Assembly (NCBI RefSeq): GCF_001640805.2
Contig: NC_066854.1
Coordinates: 10,597,775 to 10,661,774 of the forward strand
From: Lates calcarifer
Taxonomy: Eukaryota; Chordata; Actinopteri; Centropomidae
Length of the DNA stretch: 64,000 bases
Reading direction: 5' to 3'
Position numbers and translations under genes: made by a program
The notes under the pieces: model-generated
Database searches by the model: none
What the model saw: the letters and a program-made list of their open reading frames with translations, nothing else
Told to the model about the DNA's origin: nothing
Part shown: positions 1 to 12,250 of the stretch, piece after piece
Layout: each line of letters opens with the position of its first letter
How positions within the stretch are numbered: position 1 is the first letter of the stretch

Positions 1-3000
1 GAAAACGGCAGCTGCCACCACGATCGGCCGGGACCAGGAACCATCCTCCCAGCCCCCCATCGGACTCCAGACTGGGGGTTAATATAAGAAGGAGCACACA
101 CTGGGCCCAGGTGTGGCTCAATCAGCTGATGACCCTCCACCATGACCCAACACCTGCAGCAAGAAAGAAATAGAAGGAAAACACAACAGGGACACCTAGT
201 ATCCAGGTGGAGGAGTCGTCACAAGTGTCACAAACTGTCAGTATAGTCATGGGTCTAATATGTAAAAAACTATTTGGACTTACAGATGAGTTTGTGTGAT
301 CAATGTGTGTTGTTGTCTGTGCAGGAGGAGAAGACGACAGCAGTTGAAGACCTGAAGTGGATGAAAGAATGAAGCTGTTAATGAAATAAAAGAGCTCCAC
401 CATCTAACTGCTGTAAACTGTGTTGCTTTCCTGTTGTTCAAGTGAAAACACTTAGTTACAACAGTACTGTTAAGTATTTGTGCAAATATTTGTGCAGAAG
501 AGTTCAGCAGTGCAGTTCTGGTAGCCTGGTATACTCCTGTATACACTATAGTAAACATATATAGTTGTGCTGTAAATAGAGTAGATGTCAGAGTGAATAA
601 CTATAGCTTACATACCACACAGAAACTATAATAACACTGCGTTAGCATCATAATGCAGTGTCCAGTGAGGGACACCATGCAGGTGAATTACTGTAAAATG
701 CTTGTTACAGTGTTCTTGTCCTTATGGAAAAGTCATAATAGCCCAGAGCTCTGAGGGATGTAGATAGTTGGGGTGTAGTCCTAACACTCTTGGGTGCATG
801 TGATAGGGAAATGAATTGTATTTGTGTATATGATTATGAAAATGGTGGTGGTGTTGGGGGGAGGGGGTTGTTGACCGGCAGGTAGCTTGTGGAGTTAAAC
901 CTGTCAGCCGTGTGGGGAGATAGCTAGAAGGCTGCAAGGACTTAATGTATGAGATTATCAGCCTGTGGAATAGCAGAACTGTGCAGCCAATTAAATGAAC
1001 AGTGAGTAGACATGTTTTTGCGGAAGTCACCTATTATTAAACTGGACTCAGTCTTTCATTCTGCAGAGATGAAACAACTGGTAACACATCACAATTGTAA
1101 GAGTATGAAAATGTTAGTTAGCTTCTGGAGAGTGACAGGAAGTTGCAGGCGCTCAGAACAAACGTATAAGTGTGCTTTACGAGCTGCTTAACCCTGCATC
1201 CTCCACCTACATGCTGAAAATTAAATTAAATGTCACTCTGCAAAATTATCACCAGAACAAATGAAGTGAAGTACACACTTGTTTCTGTCTGCCAGGCGAT
1301 ATGTCTCCCTGTGACTGACCTTTATAACATACTTCTCGCGGAGTGTCTTGATTGTGATTATGTTATTCTACTTAATGCTGCGATTCGCTCTCCTCAGGTG
1401 GGAGTAAGATGATGATAATATCAGCTTTAATTAAACAAAATGGCAAAGGGCTTAATTATTTGTCCACAGCAGAATTTTTACAGAATGTCACCCTGTATTT
1501 ATCTGAACAGTCACGGATGTGTGTTGGTATCCCTAACTGTCATCAGCGCTTGTTGAAGAATGGTTGTCCTGTTGTCTCTAAGGCAACACACATTGACCTT
1601 AGAGACATTTTCAAGGAGGGAAAAATAGAATAGAGACAGAATAAGAAGGCAGCACATGTAACAGGCAGTTAAACATCGTGGTGAGTGTGCACTGAAGGGA
1701 AACTCTGCTCTGACATTTCAGCACTGTCAGTCACTTATAGCGCAGCAATATAGGGCATACTGTTATGAATGATTCATGTAGTGAAACGCTTTAAAAAATA
1801 CAGAGGCAAGGAGTGTAAAGACACAAGAGAAGGGGTTCTGCAAAGAGCGATATCTGCTAAATGTTTGGTGCACCCGGGAGCATCTCACACACCATCTGGC
1901 AATTGTGACTTTTTCCAGATTCTCTGACACAGACAAAAAGAGATGAGTTTATGTCCTTCCTGCATCACTCACCTCCCATAGTGTCAGTTTATTGCATGGA
2001 GCTGCAGATAGACCAGTTTGCCACAGCAGCCTGTGGCAATAACAGTCCAAGAGAGAATATTTACAGCTTGCCAGATTTCATTAAAGTCAGCTCATGTATC
2101 TGTGTCTTTTTCTTTAACTGCTATGAGATTAAAAAAAAAAAAAAAAACCTCTCACACAACATCCAGACTGATTCTGAATTAATACACGTCTCATAATTCC
2201 TGCTTTAACTTTGTCACCTGTTGGTATGTTTTCTCCCTCATCAATCACAGAGGTCATTAAAGAAAATATAATCACAACCTCCTGCCTTGGTATTATCATA
2301 TTCACTGTAGGCATCCAGACAGCCTGACAACCAAAAATTATTTTAACTACATAATGAGTTTGAAATATGATATGGACACTGAAAGAAAACCTGCGGCTAC
2401 AAAACTGAGCCTCCTGTGAACCAGTGCTGAAAAAAAAACAAAAAAAACATGACTTTCAAAGTGTTGCTCAACAACATGACCTCCACCTGCTGCAAGACTA
2501 CTGATAACCTGCATTACCACAAACAGGAACAGCACTAACCCGAGGCTAATGCATCACATTTACCTCAGGGATGTCAACAGTGTGTCAGCACAGGTGATCA
2601 CTTTGTTTTTCTGGAGCTACTGAAGTCACAATAAGAGAGAGATAAATATACTAATAATTTATTACCTGTATCAATCTAGTTAATCTATTGATTAAAAAAG
2701 ATTTCCAGATTAGCCTAGGTTGCAGCTGTTGTAATCAGGACATTTGCCTGAATTTTAAAAGCAAATTAGAGCCATTATAACTGGAATATTATAAGGATTA
2801 CCTATTGTGAACTGAATATTTAATGTTGAAATTTAAGGAGTAGTTATCTGTGTTATTTTTCAACATTTTTGCATTCTTGCTTTGACGTAGGTGAAAAAAA
2901 AATCATCAAAAAAACTAATCTAACTCTAAAGCAAGAAAATGTATTTCCCAAAACATCAAGCCATTCCTTTAAATACTACACAGTTTGTAACACTGAAATA

Positions 3001-4841
3001 TTTCACTTTGAAAAACATCTGAGTTTTAAAGCTTCAAAGTCCTCTCTTTGAAATTCCCAAGGAGTTTCAAACATACATCCAATATCCTACTTGAACATTC
3101 AGGCTAGAATAATCAATGGAGCCTGAATAGAATCGATCACACCCATGTCCAATCAGATCAGTCTCAAGTTTGCCATATCACCTTAAAATGTTCTAATATT
3201 TGTGTTGTGTTCAAAGTTTGTTTCTGCTGCCCTCATTATTTTGGCCCTTATTTACTTCCATACAGTTTCTCCCTGTAAGAAAACCCACGCCAAAAGCTAT
3301 TTTTTCAAATGCAATAACACACATGAAGAAACTCATATTATAGTGTTAAAATTTAATGTGGTTCTGCGAGATGTGGTGGCTGTTTTTTCAACTTGGATCG
3401 AAAAACACAATGGCTGCAGGAGCTTGTTTGACAGAGTGCGCAAGATGGATGGGGAGCGACACATGTGTCCAGAGGGCACAATGTAAGACTGCAGAGTCAC
3501 TGGACTGCGGTAGTGTTATGTGTGTGTTAGTGTGTGTAGCACCTTGCTTCTGCACTTCCCTCAGACAAAAAAGATCATGTAAACACATTATTCTCCTTCG
3601 CTCAGATGTCAGGCTGCTTAACTCCTCAAAGCAGCGTGTACAATACTAACCCCAGCTGTTCTCCCTGAGGCAGCAGCAGCGACAGCAGCAACAAAATGCA
3701 GCCAGGACTCACCCCTCCAACTTGCTGCTGCAGCGGGGCCTTTGATGCAGACGAGTCCAGGCGTCGGATTGATGGTGTGTTGGGCGATGGGAGCAGAGGT
3801 GTCAAGTCACTGAAGCATTTCAGGCGAGCTGGATGCCAGTTTGCTCAATAAATAAACTCCAACTGGAGAGGGAAGTGGGCAGCAAGAGGACGAGATGTGG
3901 GAGGGATGCTGGCATCTCTGATTCATTTAGAGCATGTGACAGCAAGAACACAGACAGTGCTCTTTAGTGTTGGTTGGTGGTGGACTGTTTGATTTAAACA
4001 CAGGCACTGTATGTACACACATACGTTTCCTGATGTGTGTTTAAGAAAAAAAGAAAGAGGAAGAGCTGCTTGTTTGCATTTCTGTATTTTAGTCTAATCT
4101 TTACCTGGCCTGTATAAAGCTTCCTAAAAATCTCAAGATTAAAGCCATCTTTTCAGAATGTTATCCATCTTGGATTTCAGACTTTTTTTTAGGTGACAGG
4201 TGATGCTGCTGTAAATCCATTTCATGACCAGGTTTTCACTTTAGAGTTCATAAAAATGTGGGTGGTCCAGTCTGTAAAAGCCACACTGGTGATCTTACTT
4301 CAGCCATCATAAAGTAAATTTAAAGGCCCTAAAAAGTGTTTCCTCTTGCTCTTTCTCTTTCTGTTCTTACTATGAATAATCAGTATTTAACAATACAAGG
4401 ATATTTTTTTGGTTTCTACTTTGATTGTTACTTGTTTAGTTGAGTATTTAATTTTTACACAGATTTCACTTGGAGCTTTCAAGTGAAATTCTGTTGCTGT
4501 TGCTACACAGATAGCATTAGCATTAATAGTGTTTACATACCAAGAGATTCAGCCAGAATTGTGTTTGGAGAGGTTACCACCATCTGGGCAGCGCTGCTTC
4601 TTCATCCTCTCATGCTGGACTGAGGACTGACTGGACCACAGTGACTCGCCATCGCAAAGTGGTATTATGAGGCTAGCTGGTTAGCATGCTAACCTCACTA
4701 GAAGAAAGGAAGTGATAGGAAACAAAAGTTAACACTGGCACTGCCCTCCATGAAATGAAGTTTGATTCTTCTAGACTGGTAAATAAACAGCTGTTAACGC
4801 GAGCACTGGCTGTGTAGCAAAAATTTAAATATAACTGATTT

Positions 4842-4870
4842 TTAATTAATTAATTAATTAAATTAATTTT
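4842..4870. repeat. (TTAA)n-like simple repeat
   Basis: A run of TTAATTAATTAATTAA-type tetranucleotides in AT-rich DNA. No further function is visible. Confidence 0.7.
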
Positions 4871-6065
4871 TAAGAAATCCATCATAGCACAGCAGTCCTA
4901 AACAAAAAACTCAGCTCAACAAATATATGTATAGACCTGTGTATATATGTGGGTGAGCATTCATGTGTGTGTGAGGATATGTAGAAAAACATACATGTAC
5001 ATAAGCACAGATAAAAGCACTACTATTAATTCTGATTCATTGTAATAGATTATACTCCAACAAAAATAAGGCCAGTGGGTAGCCAGCCTTAGTTGAGATA
5101 CAGCAAATGGTTTTAAATTGAATAAATATCAGTCTCCTCAATTTGTTGTGTAAGTGTCCATGGAGACCTAAAATAGAAATAAAATATGGCAGCTTAGACA
5201 CACTTCTGAGTACACTTCAAGTATTATGTCCAACATGTACATCTTATATTGGCACACAGAACTTAGATTAGTAATATGGGGCAACCACACTCCACTGTTA
5301 AAACGCAACATTTCTTGAAGCTGCATTGCATTCTGGATTGGAGGATTTGGTGAGTGGAGTAAAATGGTCTCTGTCTCGTCTATAATGATTCCATCCTGTA
5401 TGATTACTGGATATTATTAGAAAATTGTGAAAGCTGCCAAGAATGCTCTTTGGAGTAAAAATTACACTAAATAACAAAATGTAGGTTTCATCTCCAATCA
5501 TGTGTTTTTAGGGGCATTATAGGGTTTTAAGGTGGATTTCTACCATTTCCAAATGGCATCAGTATTTATGGATATGAACACAGAGAGAAGGAAAAGTGCA
5601 TTTTTATACTGAAGACACAATTAGGCATTCCTTGGTTTCTTGGCATAACCAGACCTCAGAGTTGAAGACTACAAATGTCTTACAGGCTGAGCAGTAAAAA
5701 AGGGCCTGTGAGATTGGGAAATGTCAGGTCAGTTGATATGTGGCTGAGAGAGAAAAAAAAACGGGGAAATGAGTGGGAGACGTGTGCTCTGCTGTGGGAG
5801 ACTGCATGAAATGGCAAAGGCACAGAGAGGAAATTGCACTCAAACTACTTTAACAGCCAGACGTGCCCCTGGAATTATTTGATTATTTGGAAAATGACAG
5901 TGTGTTAATCTGCAGTAAAGAGGAACCAACAGGTTTTTGTGTACACATTACCTATGATGTTCATTTTGATGTTACATCCTGGGCTGAGAATCAAGACATA
6001 ATGGTGTTTCTAATAATATTAGACTCTTTAAATATTTAATGTGAATACAATGTGAATACTTACAC

Positions 6066-6199
<134 letters not shown>

Positions 6200-6261
6200 C
6201 AGGATAAAGCAGGCTGCAAGATACAGAACCCCCAAATGCCCCCAATGGCATACCATCTGTT

Positions 6262-6288
6262 TATATATATGTGTGTGTGTGTGTGTGT
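6262..6288. repeat. (TA)n(GT)n microsatellite
   Basis: A short TA run followed by nine GT units, 65 bp beyond the larger compound array. Confidence 0.9.
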
Positions 6289-6999
6289 TAGAGCGTAATA
6301 TAAATGTGTATGAGTGAACGACTTGAACAAAATTGCGTTGCATTTGCATTAATTTTTCAGTTTCAGTGAAAAATCCAAGGCATTTAATCATCAACACTCA
6401 CAAGATCCAAAATGGTGCAATGGCTCCATCTAGTGGCTGAAACAATACACTGGTTAGTTCTTGTTTTCAATGGGATAGATGGGTAGATAGATACCACTAA
6501 TACATTATTATTTCAATATCAGTGAATTAATCCCAAACAGAAATTGCAGAAACTAACAAGATGAGTAAAATAACTTTAATAGGCAAATATACTAAATTAT
6601 TACTAAAATATGGAAAGCATAATCTTAGATTTAATATGTATTGAAATTTACAATGTAAAATAATACTCACTTATCTTGGTAGCTTTGGTCCACATGCAGG
6701 GGTCCACTGTGAGTTGCATTTTAACTTGACCACTATGTAAGCCAGTCACACCATCACTTGGTCAGTAAGGAGAAGTGAATTCCCAGAATTCCCACATGAA
6801 TCACATGGTCTCTGACAGTCTGATCAGGACATTAAGACATAAACAACAGGGACAGTAGTTAGTCATTCATACTCAATGCAAATAACAGATTCACTTTCAA
6901 GCAAAACAGTGAACAGTGGGGAAAAAAACACACATTTTCTCAATTCTGTGCATGCACTCAGTCTGGTTATGTTAGCTAACAGTTGAGGTGTATAAGTGA

Positions 7000-7100
7000 C
7001 ATTAGCTTGGTTAGCTTAACAAAAGGGGCACCGCTAAAGCTCACTAATCACAATGTTATAATTCTGTTTAATCAAAAACCAAAGTGTGAACACAAAATAA
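7000..7100 (+). repeat. Dispersed teleost repeat, family B fragment
   Basis: Contains the phrases TTAGCTTGGTTAGCTTAAC and CTAAAGCTCACTAATCACAA followed by a TTTAATCAAAAACCAAAGTG stretch. The same kind of TTAGCTTAGC-centred unit recurs at about 22715-22935, 26250-26600 and 57940-58010, so this is a fragment of an interspersed family (probably a non-autonomous DNA element). Boundaries are approximate. Confidence 0.5.
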
Positions 7101-7567
7101 TAATAAACACAAAACAGTGGAGAGGATATACTGAATTAAACACTGGGCTGATTATAACATTTTACATTCACTCACAGGCCAAATCCAAGCCTGACAAGTT
7201 ATTACTGAAAGAAAAAAAAAACATTCATTTGAAAACTCTTTAAAGCAACATGGGATCATCATTATTAGATCACAGATGTTTTCCCCTTTTGTAGATGCAT
7301 CAAGACTTCATCAAGCTGATGATGCCCATAAGTGAGAAGTCAGTCAAGACTCTAATCATGTTTTACACTTGATGTAACACTCAAGGTGAAAAAAAATCTC
7401 CTCTGTGGAAAAGAGAAAATGCCCTGTTTAGAGCTGGCCTGATGGAAAGCAAACAGGATCAGAGAGTAAGTAGAAATGAGGCGTGACAGAGCATACAGTA
7501 GCTGTTCAATCACTGCTCCACTGCTTCAGACATAGTGTGGTCTGATCTCTGAAATATAATGCTATAC

Positions 7568-7580
7568 TGCCCTCTGCTGG
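7568..7580 (-). promoter_or_regulatory. CTCF-like core motif
   Basis: On the minus strand the sequence reads CCAGCAGAGGGCA, close to the vertebrate CTCF core (CCAGCAGGGGGC). Motif match only; occupancy is unknown, and the motif may have been carried in by a repeat. Confidence 0.35.
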
Positions 7581-7781
7581 TCAACATGAGAAACTGGATT
7601 CTGTGTTTCCTGATGCTTCATTGGACATTGGGCTATTTCATCATTCTTATTTTCATTATGTACATATTTTACACAGTAATGTCTTTCTTTACTTCCTTAG
7701 TACTGAACACTTTGTGGTTCCATAATTACCCATACCTCAGTGAAAAAAAACAAACACGAGTAATGTTTAACATAATTTATA

Positions 7782-7787
7782 TTTATT
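7782..7787 (-). terminator. Nearest canonical poly(A) signal 3' of nalf1
   Basis: Reading by eye down the minus strand from the nalf1 stop at 11311, I see no AATAAA or ATTAAA until this hexamer about 3.5 kb away. If used, nalf1 would have a 3.5-kb 3' UTR that includes a transposon (9289-10265). A variant signal closer to the stop is equally possible. Confidence 0.2.
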
Positions 7788-8611
7788 TTCTTTTGAACAA
7801 AATGTTAATAAATGTATTTGTTTTACGTCCAAAAAAGATCATGACTCGTGGGACGCATTTTATAAATAATTTCATCCAAGTCTTTTGTAGAAAAAAAAGA
7901 AAGTAAATTAGCAAACTAAAGCATCTCTAGTATGACAATATGACAACTTTATCATAATTTTTTCTCTATATTTGAACCCTTTTCTCAATTCAAGCTTCAT
8001 TTTTTTGTATATTTTTCTTAAGACCTCTTTATCTCATCTTTTTAACATCCAACTTAGTCCTACTCATCAACTCACACCACTGCTTTAGACAACAGAAAAA
8101 TGCGGCAAAAATCTCAAAAAACAGACAAAAACCAAGGAGGCAAACAGAAAACACTGAGATTCCAACAGTGGGGGGGTGGGGGAGGTTGGGGGGAAGGAGA
8201 GGTGGCCATTTTGGGATCCCACATCCTCAGGACATATTTACAACAGAAAGGACAAGGGGGGTTTGTGGTGGTGGCGGCGGTGGTGGTGGATTAGGGGAGA
8301 GTGGGTGGGTTAGTTTGAGGTGGGGTTCATCTGCATAGATCCACAGGACTCAGATCGTGAACAGCTAGAGATCGATAGGGACGGAGCACAAAGTGTGGGC
8401 CTGTTACATCCGCTGCTGTCTTCAAGGGAATGTAGCTCTCGTCAACACAGTTTGTCAAGGAAAAACAAACAAACAAACGGAACAACACGCCACACGAGAA
8501 TATCAAGCAAAAAGGGATCAGAGAGTAAACTGAGGGCTAAAGTCTACGAACTGTGTCTCGAAAATCCAGAGGCAAGCGTGGACTTGACTTCCATGTGACA
8601 TCCCACTGATG

Positions 8612-8612
<1 letters not shown>

Positions 8613-8642
<30 letters not shown>
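8613..8642. repeat. (TG)15 microsatellite
   Basis: Uninterrupted TG dinucleotide run. Confidence 0.95.
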
Positions 8643-8644
<2 letters not shown>

Positions 8645-9141
8645 GAGCAAATCAATGGCCAGTACGTGATGTGAGGCGAGGTAAAGTCAAGCTGTTAATG
8701 GGGGAGGGAGGAGGCACTGATACCACGCTGTCACAGCCAAGAACAATTTGGAGGTGAAGTTGAAACTCCAATCTGTCTGTCGTTAGAGGCAACTAGGATG
8801 GATGACAACAACTATCTTCATTAGCTGGATTTAGCGTCCTTAGCTTTTTGGTTTATCACCAGTTGCTCATGGTATCAGATTGGATAAATCTCCTTTTCTC
8901 TAGATAAAAAGGGGAGTTTAAACTCTTCTTAATCCCTGCGTGACCTGTCCCCTTACATCAATGTGCACTTTACTAGCAGCAGCCATGCAAAAAAGGAAGA
9001 AAAAAAAAACAGAACAAAATCAGATGGATCAGCCCTTTAAAACTCCTCACACTCCTCGCACGCTGACACTAGACAGCCCTTTGCTAGTCTGTGAAAGATA
9101 GCGGTTGATCAGCTTGTCTAAGGGTGTTTTAAGAGTCGACA

Positions 9142-9173
<32 letters not shown>
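9142..9173. repeat. (GATT)n microsatellite
   Basis: Eight or so perfect GATT units in tandem. Confidence 0.95.
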
Positions 9174-9288
9174 TGGTGGTTCTTGGTCACTCGCGCCAAC
9201 TACCGAGAAGTCGAGCCGACAGCAGTGAGGAGGCCACAAAGCAGCTTTTTCCCCTCTTTTTCCCCAGCAGAGAGGCACTCAAAGATCT

Positions 9289-10265
9289 GGGGCCTCATTT
9301 ATCAAAGCGAGTGGAGAAGTTATAAATGTCAAGAAAAAAGCTGGTATTTTCCCCAAACACACCTTCGTGCAGTGCTCAGTGATAAATCTCTCCTGTTCTA
9401 CCTCCATCTGTTTATGCACATAAAGGCTCATTTAGATACAGAGACGCCCCCAGAATGCCTCATGAACATAGGTCTCATTTTGCCTGGGTTCCTGCAGTGT
9501 TACTTGTGTTATTTTCTGTTTGACTGTGCTCTACATTTACACAAATCATTTGTTGCTGGCAGTTGTGAATGTGGTTGGACTGTGTGTAATGTGGTGTGCC
9601 CAATTCGTGAACATCTCCCTACTATCTGGACAGGTTTGTTTGGAACAATATTATGCCTGTTGTTACTCTATAAATCTACTGTCTACTGACAAACCTTCTC
9701 TCCAAGAACATTTTGTAGATAAAATCCCACATTTCCACAGAGCTACATGAAAATTCTGTGAGTACAAGTGAAACCAGAGACATTAAAGACGGTGAGATTA
9801 AAATAGTAATATCAAAATCTGATGACTCATCTTGCACTCAAGGGTAAATGTATTCAATCAAGTGTGATTATGGGTAACTAGCTAACACACCCAACATATA
9901 AAACTGCACTTACTGGTAGCAGGAATATCTTAGAGGTGTGTGTTTGAATCTTTCTGATCTGACAACAGGGGTGAGGGAGGTGAGGGTGGAGGACAACAGA
10001 CCTACAGGCCTCATGCTGCGTTCAAGGCTCTAAGAATAGAGGGTGGTGTAAGGTGTACAGAATAGAAAGCTCCTGCAGGCAAATTTGTGATTGTGATATA
10101 TAAATAAAAATGGCTATCTGATAAGCCACGCCCCCTTTTGTTTGGTCCAATCATATCTATGTAATTTGATTTAAATCCCTGTGCACATTTTCAAGCATGA
10201 GAAGAAGCTGATAAATGGGACTCTGTGTAGAAACTAGCTAACGCACAGTTGATAAATGAGGCCCC
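9289..10265. mobile_element. Non-autonomous DNA transposon (977 bp) with 17-bp terminal inverted repeats
   Basis: The left end GGGGCCTCATTTATCAA (9289-9305) is the perfect reverse complement of the right end TTGATAAATGAGGCCCC (10249-10265). The interior contains no recognisable transposase, so it is a non-autonomous (MITE-like) element or a decayed copy. The flanks (AAAGATCT on the left, TGGTGTTT on the right) do not show an obvious target-site duplication, so the superfamily cannot be assigned. The element lies between the nalf1 stop codon and the nearest canonical poly(A) signal and may be transcribed with the gene. A 173-codon frame that starts just outside and runs through it resembles nothing known. 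Confidence 0.75.
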
Positions 10266-11310
10266 TGGTGTTTTGACTTCATACACCCGTCCTCTAGTGT
10301 CCCTACAGTCACATGCATGACAGCTGCAAACACTCGCTGTGGCGTTACGACGAGCCACCGGGCTGCCTCCCCTGCAACACCGACACTACCGTCTGAGGTA
10401 AACTGAACACGTTTTGGAAACCAGAGAACACCGCTTCCCCTCCAGGCAGCGACGCACGGCCTCTAAGCTCAGCATCGACTCCCGCAACACCCTGGGATCA
10501 CGAGCTGAACCGTCACTACCTTCCTCCCTGCTAACTTGCTCAATGGCCCAACAAGTTAGAAGAGAGAGCGCGCCCAGTCTCAGAGCACTTAAGGTCCTAA
10601 AATGTGTAGGCATGTACCGTCGTATAGAGGTTGAGAAAAGATCTAGTGGGACAAAACACAAGCTGAACATCAGAATATAGAAGAATCACAAACATTTTGT
10701 TTTCACAGACCCACATGAAGGATGGATGAGCTGGTCCTGGCAGACCCCCGAGCAACATCACATACAAGGTAGTTAAGATGATGCCTTTAAGGTGATGGAG
10801 AGGAGGAAGTGGACCACAGCTGATATGTCAAAACTTTCTGGCACCTGAAAATAATGCAGCAGAAATCTATGGGTAATGATGAGTGAGAGCACACACTTTG
10901 TAATGTCTGTTTTCCCTCTGACGTACCATCCATACACACACCGAAAACGGAAGGGAAGGAAGGGAGGGAAGAAGGGAAGGGAGAGGAGAGGAAAGGAGAG
11001 GAGGGACAATATGCTAGAAAACATTTGGATGGAATAGAAACAATGAGCAGGTTTCAAGTGGCAAGAGGTCAGTTCTTTAGGGGGGTGGTTCTCAAACATC
11101 TCGGTTCGTCGATGTCCAATCCCAGCACCCTTAGCTCCAGTTAAAACCCTCCCACTTCCTGTAGTTGATGGTTCATCTGCGGCAGATTGTAGAGGCATTT
11201 CCAGCATGTCTCGCCAGATGTGTCCCTGGCAGCCATGACATTGTAAAAGCCATAATCCTCTCGGGCGACATCACTCTTTACAAGCTCCAGCCTTGATTCA
11301 ACCCCAAGGT
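10266..11310. other. nalf1: Region 3' of nalf1 stop; likely 3' UTR
   Basis: The stretch between the transposon and the nalf1 stop has a CpG-richer patch (10330-10560) and a purine-rich plus-strand tract (10943-11008, GGAAGG/GGAGAG units). Overlapping short frames on both strands at 10386-10680 match nothing. As it directly follows the terminal coding exon on the minus strand, 3' UTR is the simplest reading. Confidence 0.5.
10943..11008. repeat. Polypurine (GGAAGG/GGAGAG)n tract
   Basis: About 65 bp with only A and G on the plus strand after the first few bases. It is a low-complexity, mirror-like purine tract, potentially H-DNA forming. Confidence 0.8.
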
Positions 11311-11609
11311 TCACTCCTCATTTGAAGCACTCTCCTCTGGTGAGAAAATGGCAGCCATGCCCACCAACGTAGAATTATGAGAGGCTGAAATGATGATGAC
11401 AGTGTGTAGGAGGACGAGGGCCAGCAGGCAGATCTTCAGTCGCCCGCTGCACAGTCTCGGGGTGGCGGCGGAGGTGACCGAGGCCCCCTCGGGCTGGCAG
11501 GAAGAAGCAGTCCTTTTTAGTGTCCCGCCTGATGGGTTGTCCATTTTGGAGTCCCATCGAACGTCGCAGCACTCCGCCTCACTGTCTGATGGATGTTCTC
11601 CCAAGAGCC
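11311..11609 (-). CDS. nalf1: nalf1 (FAM155A) coding exon 3, C-terminal part of NALCN channel auxiliary factor 1
   Basis: Terminal coding exon. The acceptor (TCTGTCTCTCAG, ending at 11610) precedes GGCTCTTGG; the leading GG completes the glycine codon begun in exon 2, giving CTGLLGEHP, which lines up with human FICTGLYE. The exon then carries EAECCDVRWDSK (human PECCDVRREEK), a Ser/Thr-rich segment, and a hydrophobic C-terminal helix (LKICLLALVLLHTVIIISA) that is the second membrane segment of the family. It ends in SASNEE and TGA (11311-11313); human ends in STNEE. 299 nt; phase 1 start. Splice sites, frame and end all agree with the family, so the call is firm although transcript data were not available. 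Confidence 0.95.
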
Positions 11610-12127
11610 CTGAGAGACAGATAACACAGGTTTAAACTGCTGACTTTTCCCTGCTGTTTGTACTGTACATTTATAACAGGGGTTGAGGTGATGTGGTTTT
11701 CTGATGACCAATACCAGTAAAATCTGAATGTGAGTGCCAAGAATCAATACATTCTGTAGTTTTAATCTTCCTATCCTTTAGATCATGGGACATTAAGGTT
11801 CTCCATGGAAAGCATTAAAAACTGACTGAATTCAGAAAAACTGAAGCTCTTTAAAGCTCCACTATGTAACATATGAAAGACAAAAATAACACATTTTTCT
11901 TCTTACAAATTAAAAGCTGAATTCATAATATATAAAATAATAAAACAAACCGTTGCTCACTTCAAAAAACTGTTTAGACTTTGGCAGAAAATTGAGTGTT
12001 TGTGCCCCCGTTGTTATTTATTATTTATCCTTTAGGATTAATTATTAGTAGACTTAAGAACAAGTATAGAATGTTACAACACAATATACAACACAACAAC
12101 AACCACCTACTGTGTATGTATCTACAG

Positions 12128-12250
12128 CTGATGTATCTCACTCCTCTGAGCCATAGAGCTCCATTATTGTCCAGAAACTATTAAAAAGACATCAGTGAGC
12201 CACACTGCATCTCTGGCTGACATGTTCCTTCATTATCATCAGCACACACA
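12128..12250 (+). repeat. Dispersed repeat, family C, copy 1
   Basis: About 123 bp beginning CTGATGTATCTCACTCC and containing ACATCAGTGAGCCACACTG. It matches a second copy in the same orientation at 32481-32602 with scattered substitutions. The two copies sit in different nalf1 introns, so they are independent insertions of one interspersed family. Outer boundaries are uncertain. Confidence 0.8.

Larger units (their letters stand above)
8051..9288. other. Non-coding stretch downstream of nalf1
   Basis: No recognisable protein. It contains a G-rich run (8169-8210), a GGT/GGC-rich run (8260-8292), a (TG)15 tract and a (GATT)n tract. It could form part of a long nalf1 3' UTR, given the absence of a poly(A) hexamer between it and the stop codon, but this is inference. 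Confidence 0.4.

Noticed and set aside
1..403. Terminal exon-like segment with AATAAA near 385
   Set aside because: An acceptor-like CTGTGCAG and poly(A) hexamer are present, but the 14-codon open part matches nothing and the segment resembles repeat DNA.
7559..7906. 115-codon AT-rich plus-strand frame rich in Ile/Phe
   Set aside because: Hydrophobic composition follows from T-rich DNA; no homologue recognised and no splice or promoter context.
9168..9689. 173-codon plus-strand frame
   Set aside because: It begins in the (GATT)n repeat and runs into a transposon; no similarity to any protein that I recognise.
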